Positions 1 through 8,400 are shown, numbered from the stretch's first letter. The stretch is DNA of 64,000 nt from Rhodococcus sp. G-MC3 (GCF_030063335.1 NZ_JASISW010000003.1:248001-312000); one strand, 5' to 3'. Notes: generated by a model not told the origin, from the sequence alone. Numbers and translations: made by a program.

Positions 1-606
1 ATGGCTCCTCACCGGTTGTCGGCGGTGTTCGAGTCGGGTGCCGTCACCGTGCTGGCCGGCGTCAACGGCGCAGGCAAATCGACTGCGCTGCAAGTTCTCT
101 TGGGGTTGACCATCCCCATCGAAGGAACCGTCACCGTCGCAGGTGTCGGACTTGGGGATATCGAGCAGTCGTCGTGGTGGCGTCAGGTGGCGTGGCTTCC
201 CCAGCGTCCCGTACTCCTGCCGGGGACGTTGGCCGACAATCTCACGCTGACCGGCAAACGGCCGTCGGACCACGATCTCGACGAGATTTGTGCAGCAACG
301 GGTTTCGACGAGGTGCTGCGCGAACTCCCACTCGGGTGGGATACCTTCGTCGGATCCGGTGGAGTCGGGTTGTCGCTCGGGCAGCTTCAGCGGCTCGCGC
401 TGACCCGTGCACTGACGTCTGCGGCACCGGTCGTGCTGCTCGACGAACCCACAGCGCACCTCGACGAGCGTAGCGAGGCTCGTGTTCTCGACGCGATACG
501 GGCGCTGGCGGCTCGGGGACGGACAGTCGTCGTGGTCGGGCACCGGCCCGCGGTCCTCGCTGCCGCCGACACCCTGGTGGAGGTAAGCGCGCATCATGTT
601 CACTGA
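1..606 (+). CDS. cydD: CydD C-terminal part, ABC exporter ATPase (truncated by window)
   Basis: Only the nucleotide-binding domain is present: Walker A GVNGAGKST near residue 20, an LSLGQ signature near residue 124, Walker B VVLLDEPTAHLD and an H-loop GHRP. The membrane domain expected of a roughly 550-residue CydD must lie upstream of base 1, so the ATG at base 1 is probably internal. CydDC exports thiols (glutathione or cysteine in E. coli) needed for assembly of cytochrome bd oxidase. It overlaps the next gene by 11 bases, which implies translational coupling. The assignment rests on the partner having the CydC layout; cydAB are not visible. Confidence 0.85.
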   Translation: MAPHRLSAVFESGAVTVLAGVNGAGKSTALQVLLGLTIPIEGTVTVAGVGLGDIEQSSWWRQVAWLPQRPVLLPGTLADNLTLTGKRPSDHDLDEICAATGFDEVLRELPLGWDTFVGSGGVGLSLGQLQRLALTRALTSAAPVVLLDEPTAHLDERSEARVLDAIRALAARGRTVVVVGHRPAVLAAADTLVEVSAHHVH

Positions 607-2155
607 CCTGCGTCGTGCGCTCGGCCTGTTCGAACTGGCCCCATCGCGCATCCTGATGGCGGTAGCCGCAGGAGTCGCAACTCTGGGCAGTGCGCTGACC
701 CTGGCTGCAGTGTCCGCGTGGCTGATCACGCGGGCGTGGCAGATGCCGCCTGTGCTCGATCTGACCGTCGCCGTCGTCGGCGTTCGTGCACTCGGCATAT
801 CACGTGGGGTTTTCCGTTATCTCGAACGGCTTGCCACCCACGACACGGCGTTGCGGGGGATGGTCTCGGCGCGAACACGGTTGTACGAGAAGCTCGCCGA
901 CGGCGATGCCGGTGCGACTGTGACGCTTCGCCGCGGCGATGTGTTGGCACGCGCGGGAGCCGACGTCGACGTACTCGGTGACGTAGTGATTCGGGCGATC
1001 GTCCCGATCTGCGTATCGGCCGTGATGATGGTGGCAGCGGTCGGACTGCTCGCGTTCATCTCGCCCACTGCAGCGTTGATCCTCGCTCTGGCACTCGTGG
1101 TGGCGGGAGTTCTCGCACCGGTTCTGGCGGCACGGTCGGCGTCGATCGCCGAATCCGAGGGCGCGAGCGCTCGCGCCGATTTCACCGAGGCAGCTGTACG
1201 GGCACTCGACCATGGAGCCGAGCTTCGGGTGGCGGGCAGGCTCGACGAGACGCTCGCCGAAGCGTCGGTGTCGAACCGTCTGTCGGTGCGGGCCAGGGAC
1301 CGCGCGGCAATTCCCGGTGCGTTCGCCGATGCGGCACTGCCGCTGTCGATCGGTGCGTCGGTGCTCGGGTCGCTTCTCGTCGGGACAGTGCTGTTCGGTC
1401 CTTCCGGAGGCGCTGCAGGCAGCATGACGCCGATGGCCTTGGCCATTCTCGTGCTCGTGCCGTTGGCAGCGTTCGAGGCAACGGCGCCTCTGCCCGGTGC
1501 GGCGGTCGCGCTGACGAAGGCACGTGTGTCTGCATCGCGCATCGTGGGTTTGTTGGACGAGAGCCAGTTCCGCGAGAAGCTGCGCTCCCGGGCACTCGGT
1601 CCGGTCGCCGGAGTGGGTCAACTAGAGGCTGGAAGCCGAATCGCTGTCGTCGGACCCAGCGGTGCGGGCAAAACGACCCTTCTCATGCAGCTGGCAGGCT
1701 TGATTCCGTCGGAGAAGCATCTGGACGGCGCACGATTCTTCGCCGAGGACGCGCACCTGTTCGACACGTCGATTCTCGAGAACCTGCGCGTGGCCCGCGG
1801 CGAAGTGGATGCCGACGAGGCCTTCGCCGCGCTGGAGGCCGTCGGGCTGGGGGAGTGGATCTCGGAACTGTCCGGCGGTATCGACACGAACTTGATCGGC
1901 GGTGCCCGCGCAGTCTCTGGCGGCCAGCGGCGACGTCTTCTGCTCGCCAGAGCGCTGGTGTCCGATGCGCCGGTTTTGTTGCTGGACGAGCCGACGGAAC
2001 ACCTCGACGACGCGGGTGGCGGCGAGCTGTTGCGACGGCTGCTCGACCGCGACGGCGGCGTGGTCGATCGAGCCAAAACTGTCGTGGTCGTTACCCATCA
2101 ATTGCCCATAGGAACCCGCGCTGACCAGGTGGTAGACCTCGGATGTTCTCTCTGA
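596..2155 (+). CDS. cydC: CydC, thiol ABC exporter ATP-binding/permease subunit
   Basis: This 519-residue half-transporter has an N-terminal membrane domain (hydrophobic segments at about residues 18-45, 125-180 and 240-300) and a C-terminal ATPase with Walker A GPSGAGKTT, signature VSGGQRRR, Walker B LLLDEPTEHLD and the H-loop in VVTHQ. It is slightly shorter than typical CydC. The start overlaps the end of cydD. Together the two form a heterodimer that exports reductant to the outer face of the membrane for cytochrome bd maturation. No terminator is obvious directly downstream. Confidence 0.88.
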   Translation: MFTDLRRALGLFELAPSRILMAVAAGVATLGSALTLAAVSAWLITRAWQMPPVLDLTVAVVGVRALGISRGVFRYLERLATHDTALRGMVSARTRLYEKLADGDAGATVTLRRGDVLARAGADVDVLGDVVIRAIVPICVSAVMMVAAVGLLAFISPTAALILALALVVAGVLAPVLAARSASIAESEGASARADFTEAAVRALDHGAELRVAGRLDETLAEASVSNRLSVRARDRAAIPGAFADAALPLSIGASVLGSLLVGTVLFGPSGGAAGSMTPMALAILVLVPLAAFEATAPLPGAAVALTKARVSASRIVGLLDESQFREKLRSRALGPVAGVGQLEAGSRIAVVGPSGAGKTTLLMQLAGLIPSEKHLDGARFFAEDAHLFDTSILENLRVARGEVDADEAFAALEAVGLGEWISELSGGIDTNLIGGARAVSGGQRRRLLLARALVSDAPVLLLDEPTEHLDDAGGGELLRRLLDRDGGVVDRAKTVVVVTHQLPIGTRADQVVDLGCSL

Positions 2156-2229
2156 GAAAAACCCTTTGCGGGGCGATAAATCGGAGCGTAACTTGGGCCT
2201 TACACGAGAGAGGAGGTGGTCTGAAGTTG

Positions 2230-2265
2230 ATGAACCCTAGGACGCGTGAGGTGGCTGCCAGCTAG
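2230..2265 (+). CDS. Possible 11-residue leader peptide MNPRTREVAAS
   Basis: The sequence AGGAGGTGG at 2211-2219 is a near-perfect Shine-Dalgarno about 11 bases before ATG 2230. The frame reads MNPRTREVAAS and stops at TAG 2263-2265; a TTG at 2227 is an alternative start. It lies in the gap after cydC. GC-rich sequence follows to 2464 with no gene I can support. A strong ribosome site on so short a frame is unlike chance, but I cannot tie the peptide to a function or a downstream gene: the next gene faces the other way. Confidence 0.45.
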   Translation: MNPRTREVAAS

Positions 2266-2464
2266 CCGCTACCGCTGATGGATTCAACCCCCCGCGAGCG
2301 GCGAGCGAATCCCCGGCAGTTACCCGACCCCCGAGCTTTCGGTCTGTCCGACCGGCACCTGTACGCAGGTACAGCTCGGGGGTCGCTCGCTGTACTGGGG
2401 GAGTCGGTTGGGCTGGGCTGGGCAGGGCTGGAAATGACCGTCGGGGGGCGCGAAAAGGTCCGCG

Positions 2465-3139
2465 TCAGCCGATGTAGCGCGAGAGCCGCGCCGAGAGCCG
2501 CGGTGCCAATTCGCCGTCGGCGCCGATTCGCTCTTCGACGTACGCGAGGTCGGCGCCTTCGACGATGCCGTAGAGCCGCTTGGCGCCGCCGACAAGGGCG
2601 CCCGAGGTGGTGCGAATGACCACGTCGGTGGCCAGTTCCCACGATGATTGATTCAGTGCGTGACCGTAGTACAGCTCGACGATGCCGGTGCTGTGCGTCA
2701 GCAACAGTTCGAGAGTTTCCTCGTCCTTGGCGCCCTTGACACCTTCACCACCGCTGACACGCCAGAACCCGACTTCGCGGAGATCTGGATGCGCGAAGTT
2801 ACCGTCCGAATCGAGACGCCAGGATCGGGACTCCCAGCTCAGATATGCACCACCGTCGTGCGAGACGATGATCTGCTGTCCGAAGGGGTATTCGATGCCG
2901 GACTCTGGATCGCGGCCCTCGCCCTCGCCTCGCCACACTCCGACCAACGGAAGTAATGCGAGCAGGGCTGGGTTCAGGTCCGGACCGAGCCGCAGATTGG
3001 CGGTGTCCTCCGGATGCGGTAGATCCGGAAGACCGGGGATGTTGCGCGTCGACGTGGACGCGAACTTCTCGGCTGCCTCGGCAATAGCCTCATTGGCAGA
3101 CCGAGTGTCGTCCGGTTCGTCGGCGGCGCGATCGCTCAC
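2465..3139 (-). CDS. Nitrobindin-like/FABP-family heme-binding beta-barrel protein
   Basis: A 224-residue protein with the family start [11 protein letters not shown] at about residue 67, preceded by a polar N-terminal extension, and ending in RLSRYIG. The fold (DUF1794/THAP4-like) is a ten-stranded barrel that binds ferric heme; members are proposed to isomerise peroxynitrite. Length and position next to DUF1416 and rhodanese genes match Rv0813c. The start is GTG at 3139, overlapping the stop of a tiny upstream frame by four bases, so the pair is probably coupled. Confidence 0.85.
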   Translation of the reverse strand: MSDRAADEPDDTRSANEAIAEAAEKFASTSTRNIPGLPDLPHPEDTANLRLGPDLNPALLALLPLVGVWRGEGEGRDPESGIEYPFGQQIIVSHDGGAYLSWESRSWRLDSDGNFAHPDLREVGFWRVSGGEGVKGAKDEETLELLLTHSTGIVELYYGHALNQSSWELATDVVIRTTSGALVGGAKRLYGIVEGADLAYVEERIGADGELAPRLSARLSRYIG

Positions 3140-3234
3140 GATTCTTCGGTGACCAAGCGGTAGACGACATAGAGCGAGAACGCGATGATGGCGACTGCGG
3201 CAAGCGCGAGCAGTACCTCGAAGAAGATGACCAC
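3136..3234 (-). CDS. Small single-pass membrane protein (32 aa)
   Basis: The frame starts with GTG at 3234 and reads [17 protein letters not shown], then [14 protein letters not shown] before TGA. It is one hydrophobic helix followed by a short polar tail, typical of real actinobacterial mini-proteins. Its stop overlaps the nitrobindin-like GTG start by four bases, which supports translation. The start could lie a few codons further upstream in the same frame. The function is unknown; a membrane partner for the coupled heme-binding protein is only a guess. Confidence 0.5.
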   Translation of the reverse strand: MVIFFEVLLALAAVAIIAFSLYVVYRLVTEES

Positions 3235-3484
3235 GGCGATGAGTTTAGACCCAGCCCCTCGGCGGTTCCGAATGCGGCCTCAGGTTCGAACCGCAGCCTC
3301 GTGTCAGCCCTACCCAATAGTGGCTTTTCCCAACGATTTCCCCTTCGGGTGGTTCATGTCACATCGGCTGTCTACAGATCGTCCTGGAGGGGGTACGTTT
3401 CCATGGCGGCGTCGGGCTGGGGTGGGAAATACCGGGCGATTCTGGCGTGTCCGAAGGTATTCAGCTCTGGGGAGGGATCCATAA

Positions 3485-5038
3485 ATGCGGCGCCGATCAC
3501 GTGCTGGCTCGACCATGTCCATGTTCGTGACGATTGTGGCTACGTTGCTGCTGATCGTGCCTGCGGCGGCGTCCGCGGCTCCCGATTCGGGCTCCTCGGA
3601 GACAGGATCGACCGGCAGTGAATCCGGTTCTTCGGACGGTCCGAACATCGACCCGAACAACTACGCGCAGGGTTGCCCGGACGTGCTGATGGTGTCTGTG
3701 TCGGGAGCGACCGACTCCGACGCCGATCGTGACCCCCTCAACGAGGAATCGCGTTCGCCGATTTCCAACTGGGTTGGCAATGTCACGCTGCCGACAGGGC
3801 AGGCGAACAGCGCCAACCCTGGGTCGGTCGGGTGGGTCTATGTCCCTTACCCGTCGACCTATGGTCTCGACGTACTGGGCGAGGTGGATCCGTACCAGAA
3901 ATCGACCATCGCAGGCGTCGACTCCACGAATCGTCTACTCGACGAGTACAAAACGAAATGCGGCGACAACACCAAGTTCGTGTTGCTCGGTTACAGCGTC
4001 GGCGGCGAGGTGATCGAACGCGTGACCCAGGACATCGGTCATCGTGCGTCGGACGCGTTGGTCACCGGTGAGGACATCGCGGGCGTCGTCATGATTGGAG
4101 CCCCGTACCGACCTGCCGGTGTTCCCAACTTTGATCAACCTGGCCCGAGCGGCGGAGGTTTCCAGGGTCAGGCGCCACGAGATTATGGCTCACTGAACGA
4201 GAAGGTGACGTGGTCGTGCCGTCCCTACGACCTCGCGTGCGACGCGCCGGACAACATCGTCGCTCTGCAACTGGCGCTGGGCGTGCTCGGTCAGATGCGC
4301 ATCACGCTTGTCGACCCGGTTCGAACTATTGCGGATTTCGCGCGCACGGTCTCATCCATCGCGACTCGGGCCATCATCGACATCGCAGTGAACAAGAACT
4401 GGGCCGAGTCGGATGAGACTCTTCTCGAGGTTCTGCTGAAGGTCTCGGACCAGACCTATCGGGTCGACGAGCAGAAGGCATGGGACAAACTGACTCCGGA
4501 TCAGCTTCTCGCAGATCTGAACTGGGCGATGGGCCCGGGTGCCGAGACGGTGCAGGCGAAGCTGCGCGCCGAGGGCGAGGGGCTCGTCGAAAACAACAGG
4601 GGCATCGTCGATGTCGTGGTTGCTCCGTACATCTTCATCGGATTCCTTCAGCATCTCCTGTACTGGAACAACAATCCGAACGACGGACGCGACTGGGAAA
4701 GCGAAAAGATTGTTGCGTGGGTGACCGACCTGGCAAAGACCGAACGCGAGAAGAAGAACACCGACGTTGCACCGATCGCTCCGGCGCCTGATGCTGTGCC
4801 GCTGCCGGAGGCCGTGCCGCTGCCGGAGGCCGTGCCGTTGCCTGATGCTGTGCCGCTGCCGGAGGCTGTGCGAGAGCCTGATCCCAAGGTCTTGCCCACA
4901 CCGGGCACCGTCACCCGCGACAGCGATGTGGGAGCCTTCCTCGAGTCGCTCGGCATCGTGCCGCCTGGGGTGTTCACTCCACAGCTCTCGACGGTGCCCG
5001 AGCCCGCGACCGGTGCGCCGGAGACCACACAGGGTTAG
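3485..5038 (+). CDS. Secreted cutinase-like alpha/beta-hydrolase with Pro-rich tail
   Basis: A 517-residue exported protein with an N-terminal signal segment (residues about 10-32, ending ASAAP), a low-complexity Ser/Gly linker, then a cutinase-like domain starting GCPDVLMVSVSGATD and carrying the nucleophile elbow GYSVGGE near residue 167. Classical cutinases have GYSQG, so this is a divergent branch; a Cys-rich GCPD start and Cys residues near 250 could form disulfides. The tail holds [DE]AVPLP repeats before a Ser/Thr/Pro-rich end. The likely role is hydrolysis of esters at or outside the cell wall; the substrate is unknown. A strong terminator follows. Confidence 0.72.
   Translation: MRRRSRAGSTMSMFVTIVATLLLIVPAAASAAPDSGSSETGSTGSESGSSDGPNIDPNNYAQGCPDVLMVSVSGATDSDADRDPLNEESRSPISNWVGNVTLPTGQANSANPGSVGWVYVPYPSTYGLDVLGEVDPYQKSTIAGVDSTNRLLDEYKTKCGDNTKFVLLGYSVGGEVIERVTQDIGHRASDALVTGEDIAGVVMIGAPYRPAGVPNFDQPGPSGGGFQGQAPRDYGSLNEKVTWSCRPYDLACDAPDNIVALQLALGVLGQMRITLVDPVRTIADFARTVSSIATRAIIDIAVNKNWAESDETLLEVLLKVSDQTYRVDEQKAWDKLTPDQLLADLNWAMGPGAETVQAKLRAEGEGLVENNRGIVDVVVAPYIFIGFLQHLLYWNNNPNDGRDWESEKIVAWVTDLAKTEREKKNTDVAPIAPAPDAVPLPEAVPLPEAVPLPDAVPLPEAVREPDPKVLPTPGTVTRDSDVGAFLESLGIVPPGVFTPQLSTVPEPATGAPETTQG
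4787..4873 (+). repeat. 18-bp in-frame tandem repeat coding [DE]AVPLP
   Basis: About four and a half copies of an 18-base unit encode PDAVPLP/PEAVPLP inside the C-terminal part of the cutinase-like gene. The copies differ at D/E codons and in synonymous bases. Such Pro-rich spacers usually lift a domain away from the cell surface, and the copy number is likely to vary between strains. Confidence 0.85.
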
Positions 5039-5050
5039 ACATCGACTGAA

Positions 5051-5081
5051 GAACCCCCGCACCGTGTTGGTGCGGGGGTTC
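5051..5081. terminator. Bidirectional hairpin terminator
   Basis: A perfect 13-base-pair stem (GAACCCCCGCACC with its complement) closes a five-base loop GTGTT. It sits between the convergent ends of the cutinase-like gene and the DUF1416 gene, so it can serve both strands. Confidence 0.85.
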
Positions 5082-5116
5082 TCGTTACTACAAGTAGATC
5101 GGTGCCTACGAGAAAA

Positions 5117-5422
5117 TCAGACTCCGACGGTCACGTTCGCCGAATGGACGCCTGCGCCCTCGGGGGTGATCTCCGACTGGCCGTTGCCCGAAGCAGACAG
5201 TGCACGCAGAGTCCACGTGCCCGGTGCGGCGAAGAAGCGGAAGTCTCCGGTGCCGGACGCTACGACCTCGGCCGTGAACTCTCCGGAGCCGTCGAGCAGG
5301 CGCACGAATGCGCCGCCGACGGGCTCACCGTCGGCGGCGAGGACGCGGCCGGTGATGACCGTTTCCTTCTCGACGTCGACTCCTGCGGGGATGGTCTGGC
5401 CCTGTACGGGTGCTCCACACAT
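5117..5422 (-). CDS. DUF1416 protein (SseC-type)
   Basis: A 101-residue protein beginning MCGAPVQGQTIPAGVDVEKE, a form characteristic of DUF1416, followed by a carboxypeptidase-regulatory-like beta-sandwich sequence (GRVLAADGEPVGGAFVRLLD). It is one base away from the thiosulfate sulfurtransferase gene, and this pair is conserved in mycobacteria as sseC/cysA. The exact function is not established; a role with the sulfurtransferase in sulfur metabolism is inferred from the constant pairing. Confidence 0.85.
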   Translation of the reverse strand: MCGAPVQGQTIPAGVDVEKETVITGRVLAADGEPVGGAFVRLLDGSGEFTAEVVASGTGDFRFFAAPGTWTLRALSASGNGQSEITPEGAGVHSANVTVGV

Positions 5423-5423
5423 A

Positions 5424-6260
5424 TCAGTGAACCTCCAACTCGATGGGTGCTCCGACGAGGGAGCCGTACTCGACCCAGCTGCCGTCGTAGTTTTTCACGT
5501 CCGACTTGCCGAGCAATTCCTTCAGAACAAACCAGGTGTGGCTCGAACGCTCGCCGATGCGGCAGTAGGCGATGGTGGCCTTGTCGTCGTCGTAGCCTTT
5601 GTCCTTGTACAGAGCCTCGAGAGCGTCGTCATCCTTGAACGTGCCGTCCTCGTTGGCGGTGGTGCTCCACGGGATGTTGATAGCGCTGGGGACGTGTCCG
5701 CGCTGCTGCGCCTGTTCCTGCGGCAGGTGCGCGGGGGCGAGGATCTTGCCGGAGAATTCGTCGGGGGAACGCACGTCGATGAGGTTCTTGTTGCCGATGG
5801 CGTCGATGACCTCGTCGCGGAATGCACGGATCGACAGGTCGGGTACCTCGGCGCGGTACTGCGTCGTCTCACGGGTGACCACGTCCTTCGACAGCGGGCG
5901 GCCGTCGAGTTCCCACTTCTTGCGGCCACCGTCGATCAGCTTGACGTCCTGGTGGCCGTACAGCTTGAAGTACCAGTACGCGTACGCCGCGAACCAGTTG
6001 TTGTTGCCGCCGTAGAGAACGATGGTGTCGTCGTTGGCGATGCCCTTGGATGACAGCAGGTCCGAGAACTGATCCTGGTTGAGGAAATCGCGGCGGACCG
6101 CGTCCTGGAGGTCCTTGCGCCAGTCGAGCTTCACTGCGCCTTCGATGTGACCGCCGTCGTAGGCGCTTGCATCCTCGTCGACCTCGACGAAGACGGTCTT
6201 CGGAGCGTTCAGGTTCTGCTCGGCCCAGTCGGCAGAGACCAGGACGTCGGAGCGAGCCAT
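5424..6260 (-). CDS. cysA: Thiosulfate sulfurtransferase (tandem rhodanese)
   Basis: A 278-residue protein with two rhodanese domains. The N-terminal one has lost its cysteine, and the C-terminal one carries the active loop YCRIGERS near residue 230, so Cys in CRIGERS accepts the sulfane sulfur. It transfers sulfur from thiosulfate to cyanide or thiol acceptors. Length and neighbours match mycobacterial CysA2/CysA3. It is first in a minus-strand run with DUF1416; an A-rich GAAAGGAT ribosome site precedes the ATG. Confidence 0.92.
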   Translation of the reverse strand: MARSDVLVSADWAEQNLNAPKTVFVEVDEDASAYDGGHIEGAVKLDWRKDLQDAVRRDFLNQDQFSDLLSSKGIANDDTIVLYGGNNNWFAAYAYWYFKLYGHQDVKLIDGGRKKWELDGRPLSKDVVTRETTQYRAEVPDLSIRAFRDEVIDAIGNKNLIDVRSPDEFSGKILAPAHLPQEQAQQRGHVPSAINIPWSTTANEDGTFKDDDALEALYKDKGYDDDKATIAYCRIGERSSHTWFVLKELLGKSDVKNYDGSWVEYGSLVGAPIELEVH

Positions 6261-6324
6261 GGGGATCCTTTCGGTGTTTCTTTTCTAGGTTCGGGAACGG
6301 GTCGGGTGTTGTGGGATCGAGCGG

Positions 6325-6810
6325 TCAGACGCGAGCGGATTGTGTCCGCAGTCGCGCCACGAGTGGGTAGATCTGGCAGCCGAGGCAGAATGCGAACGCC
6401 GCGTTGAGGAAGGCTGCGAACAGTGCGAAGCCGGTGGCAACGGCACCGATGATCGGTGCTCCCACCGCGAAGCCGAGCACCCCGACGGCGGCGAAAACGA
6501 AGCCGACGAGCTGAGCGAACTTCAACGGAGCGACGGGTTCGCGATCGGTGGTCGGTGCAAGCCTCGGTGCCACGACAGCGGCGAACAACGTGCCGTACGG
6601 GCTTCGTCGAGGTCCGCGGACTGCGCCTGCGGCGAAGACGACAGCCTGCAGGGCGAGCAGGACGGCAGCGACGGTGGTCTGGAAGGTGGACAGTGCGAGG
6701 ACGACAACGAGAACGACCGTGGTGATCCACGCCGCGAAGCGTGGCCCGCGTACGTCGACCTGCTCGGCCGAGGTCGAGACATCGGCAGACGGCGAGATAT
6801 CAGCAGACAT
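6325..6810 (-). CDS. DUF4395 integral membrane protein
   Basis: A 161-residue membrane protein. I chose the ATG at 6810 (MSADISPSADVST) because the longer frame reaches into the tandem-repeat region. Hydrophobic helices occur at about residues 27-55, 90-130 and 125-150, and the end contains the conserved Cys and CQIYP typical of DUF4395. In actinobacteria the family sits between thioredoxin-like and rhodanese genes, as here, so a part in thiol or sulfur redox chemistry at the membrane is likely, but no activity is known. Confidence 0.8.
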   Translation of the reverse strand: MSADISPSADVSTSAEQVDVRGPRFAAWITTVVLVVVLALSTFQTTVAAVLLALQAVVFAAGAVRGPRRSPYGTLFAAVVAPRLAPTTDREPVAPLKFAQLVGFVFAAVGVLGFAVGAPIIGAVATGFALFAAFLNAAFAFCLGCQIYPLVARLRTQSARV

Positions 6811-6915
6811 TGTGTGTAGCTCCTGCGTTCGATGAGTGAACAGGCAACTGCGCGAAGGAAGTGAACTGCGCCAGAAGGTGAACGGTGGTTCACCGGATGG
6901 GCTTCGGCCTTGCGA

Positions 6916-6979
6916 TTCTCGAACCCTGCATTTCTCGAACTCTGCATTTCTCAAACCCTGCATTTCTCGAACCACGGCC
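6916..6979. repeat. 16-bp tandem repeat, about 3.6 copies
   Basis: Units at 6916, 6932, 6948 and a partial one at 6964 share TTCTCGAACCCTGCAT with one or two changes each. Sixteen is not a multiple of three and no supported gene crosses it, so this is a noncoding array. Confidence 0.9.
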
Positions 6980-7003
6980 AAGCTGCACGACGACGGTGCA
7001 TTG

Positions 7004-7073
7004 GCGTTCGGGACTGTGCGTTCGGGACTGTGCGTTCGAGGGACTCTGAGTTCGAGGGACGTGCGTACGAGGG
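7004..7073. repeat. 14-16-bp tandem repeat, about five degenerate copies
   Basis: Two exact copies of GCGTTCGGGACTGT at 7004 and 7018 are followed by drifting units GCGTTCGAGGGACTCT, GAGTTCGAGGGACGT and a partial GCGTACGAGGG. The TTCGAGGGA core resembles the TTCTCGAAC core of the array 30 bases earlier. Confidence 0.85.
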
Positions 7074-7201
7074 CTCAGCAGCAGCGGCGACAGCAACAAC
7101 CGCCCAGTCGGCACAGGTCTACTGTGCGGCGACTGGTGAGTAGCAGCTCGTGGCGGGTCAACACAAGAAAGCATCCTACCGGAGAACCGCGACCAGCAGA
7201 A

Positions 7202-7615
7202 CTAGAGGCCGGCGAGCGTCGATCGTAGGTCGCCTGCTTTGGGTACGCCGGAGATCCGAGCCCTCTCCACCAGGCGTTCGTCCAGGACGAACGTGGTCGG
7301 AAGCGACAGCACTCCCAGTGCGCGGGCGAGTTCGGGGTTGGTGTCGATGTCCAGTTCCAACTCGACGGCTCCCTCGACGTCGTCCACGACCTGCCCGACG
7401 ACGCGTCGGACGGCGGCGCAGGGTCCGCACCAGTCCGCTGAAAAGTGCAGGACCGTTGTCGAACCCGGCGATGCGCCCGCGGCGATCAAGAGCGTGCGAG
7501 TCTCGGGCGACGCGTCCGTCGTTGTGGTCCGCACCCTCCCGGCGCGGGACCGATAAACCAGCCCGAACGCGGTTCCGGCGACCAAAACCGCCACCAAGAT
7601 TGTGATCCCGATCAC
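7202..7615 (-). CDS. thiX: Membrane-anchored thioredoxin-like protein
   Basis: A 137-residue protein with an N-terminal membrane anchor (residues 2-22) followed by a thioredoxin fold carrying the redox motif WCGPC near residue 63 and the cis-Pro segment SLPTTFVL near 105. It should act as a disulfide reductase or oxidase on the outer face of the membrane. The start overlaps the stop of the lmeA-like gene in an ATGA arrangement, so the two are co-translated. Position and shape match Rv0816c. Confidence 0.85.
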   Translation of the reverse strand: MIGITILVAVLVAGTAFGLVYRSRAGRVRTTTTDASPETRTLLIAAGASPGSTTVLHFSADWCGPCAAVRRVVGQVVDDVEGAVELELDIDTNPELARALGVLSLPTTFVLDERLVERARISGVPKAGDLRSTLAGL

Positions 7616-8400
7616 GGCTGCTCGATTTGATCCAGGTCGATCGTCACGTGCTCGACGCTACCCTCGATCACGATTTGCGAACCTTCCGCGCGGACCTCGG
7701 TCGGCAGTATCCCGAACGGCAGAGTTTGGCTGTCGACGGTCTTGGTGAACAGTCCGAGTACCGCAGGTTTTGCGAAGTCCGGAATGGAGAAATCGGCGTC
7801 GCCTTCCGGCCCGAAATAGAAGTCGCTCGCCACGATGTTCACGCTGTCACCATCGAGCACCAGATCCGCCTGGACGCTGACCTTCGTCTGGATCGGGCCC
7901 ACCGGAACCGTGCCGGTCAGCACGACTCCACCGTTGGTGGTCATCCCCGAGCCGCCGGAACCGCCGGTGCCGTCGGACTTGTCGGCTGGTGGCGCAGAAA
8001 CCTGCAGGTCGACGATGCCCAGGAACTGGCCGAGGTCCGTTGCCTCGATGCGTACTCGTCCTTCGAGTCTGTCGACCGGCACCGTGTTCACCGTCCCGTC
8101 GATCAGGTCGGACAGGGGCACGGACACGCCACGAACATTTGCCTCGATCGTCGTGGATCCGACGTAGTCGGTCGGCACGTCCGACGCCTTGATCTCGATG
8201 TTCTGGTACTTGCCGTCGGCGGCCTGGGTAAGGAAGGGGAAACCGTGAAAAGTTACCTGCGGGTCGGACGACAAGTCCCCACCCTCTCGAATGGCACGTG
8301 ATACCCGGTACTCGGAGTACGCCGCTGCCCCGAAGTCGACGACGAGGGCCAGAGCCAGCAGGCTCACGAGTCCGATGATCAGTTTGCGCATGACGACCAT
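7612..8400 (-). CDS. lmeA: LmeA-family phospholipid-binding protein (DUF2993)
   Basis: A 262-residue exported protein with a signal/anchor helix at residues 6-28 and a DUF2993 body including the VTFHGFPFLTQ segment conserved in the family. In mycobacteria the orthologue binds phosphatidylinositol-type lipids and is needed to elongate the mannan backbone of lipomannan and to protect the elongating mannosyltransferase. The gene is divergent from glnR and overlaps the downstream thioredoxin-like gene by four bases. The second start at residue 4 (MRKLIIG) is equally plausible. Confidence 0.85.
   Translation of the reverse strand: MVVMRKLIIGLVSLLALALVVDFGAAAYSEYRVSRAIREGGDLSSDPQVTFHGFPFLTQAADGKYQNIEIKASDVPTDYVGSTTIEANVRGVSVPLSDLIDGTVNTVPVDRLEGRVRIEATDLGQFLGIVDLQVSAPPADKSDGTGGSGGSGMTTNGGVVLTGTVPVGPIQTKVSVQADLVLDGDSVNIVASDFYFGPEGDADFSIPDFAKPAVLGLFTKTVDSQTLPFGILPTEVRAEGSQIVIEGSVEHVTIDLDQIEQP

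Larger units (their letters stand above)
6811..7201. other. 390-bp spacer with two tandem-repeat arrays
   Basis: No gene is supported here. The stretch separates the DUF4395 gene from the thioredoxin-like gene (both minus strand) and is dominated by two short tandem arrays, listed separately. The promoter of the DUF4395-cysA-DUF1416 genes should lie at the 6810 end. Confidence 0.6.

Noticed and set aside
800-1621. Long minus-strand frame of 273 codons inside cydC
   Set aside because: It is an antisense shadow of a high-GC gene: Arg/His-rich, no recognisable motif, while the plus strand encodes a complete ABC protein.
4767-6053. 428-codon plus-strand frame across the cutinase tail, DUF1416 and cysA
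   Set aside because: It overlaps three well-supported genes and the 5051-5081 terminator, and its translation is low complexity.
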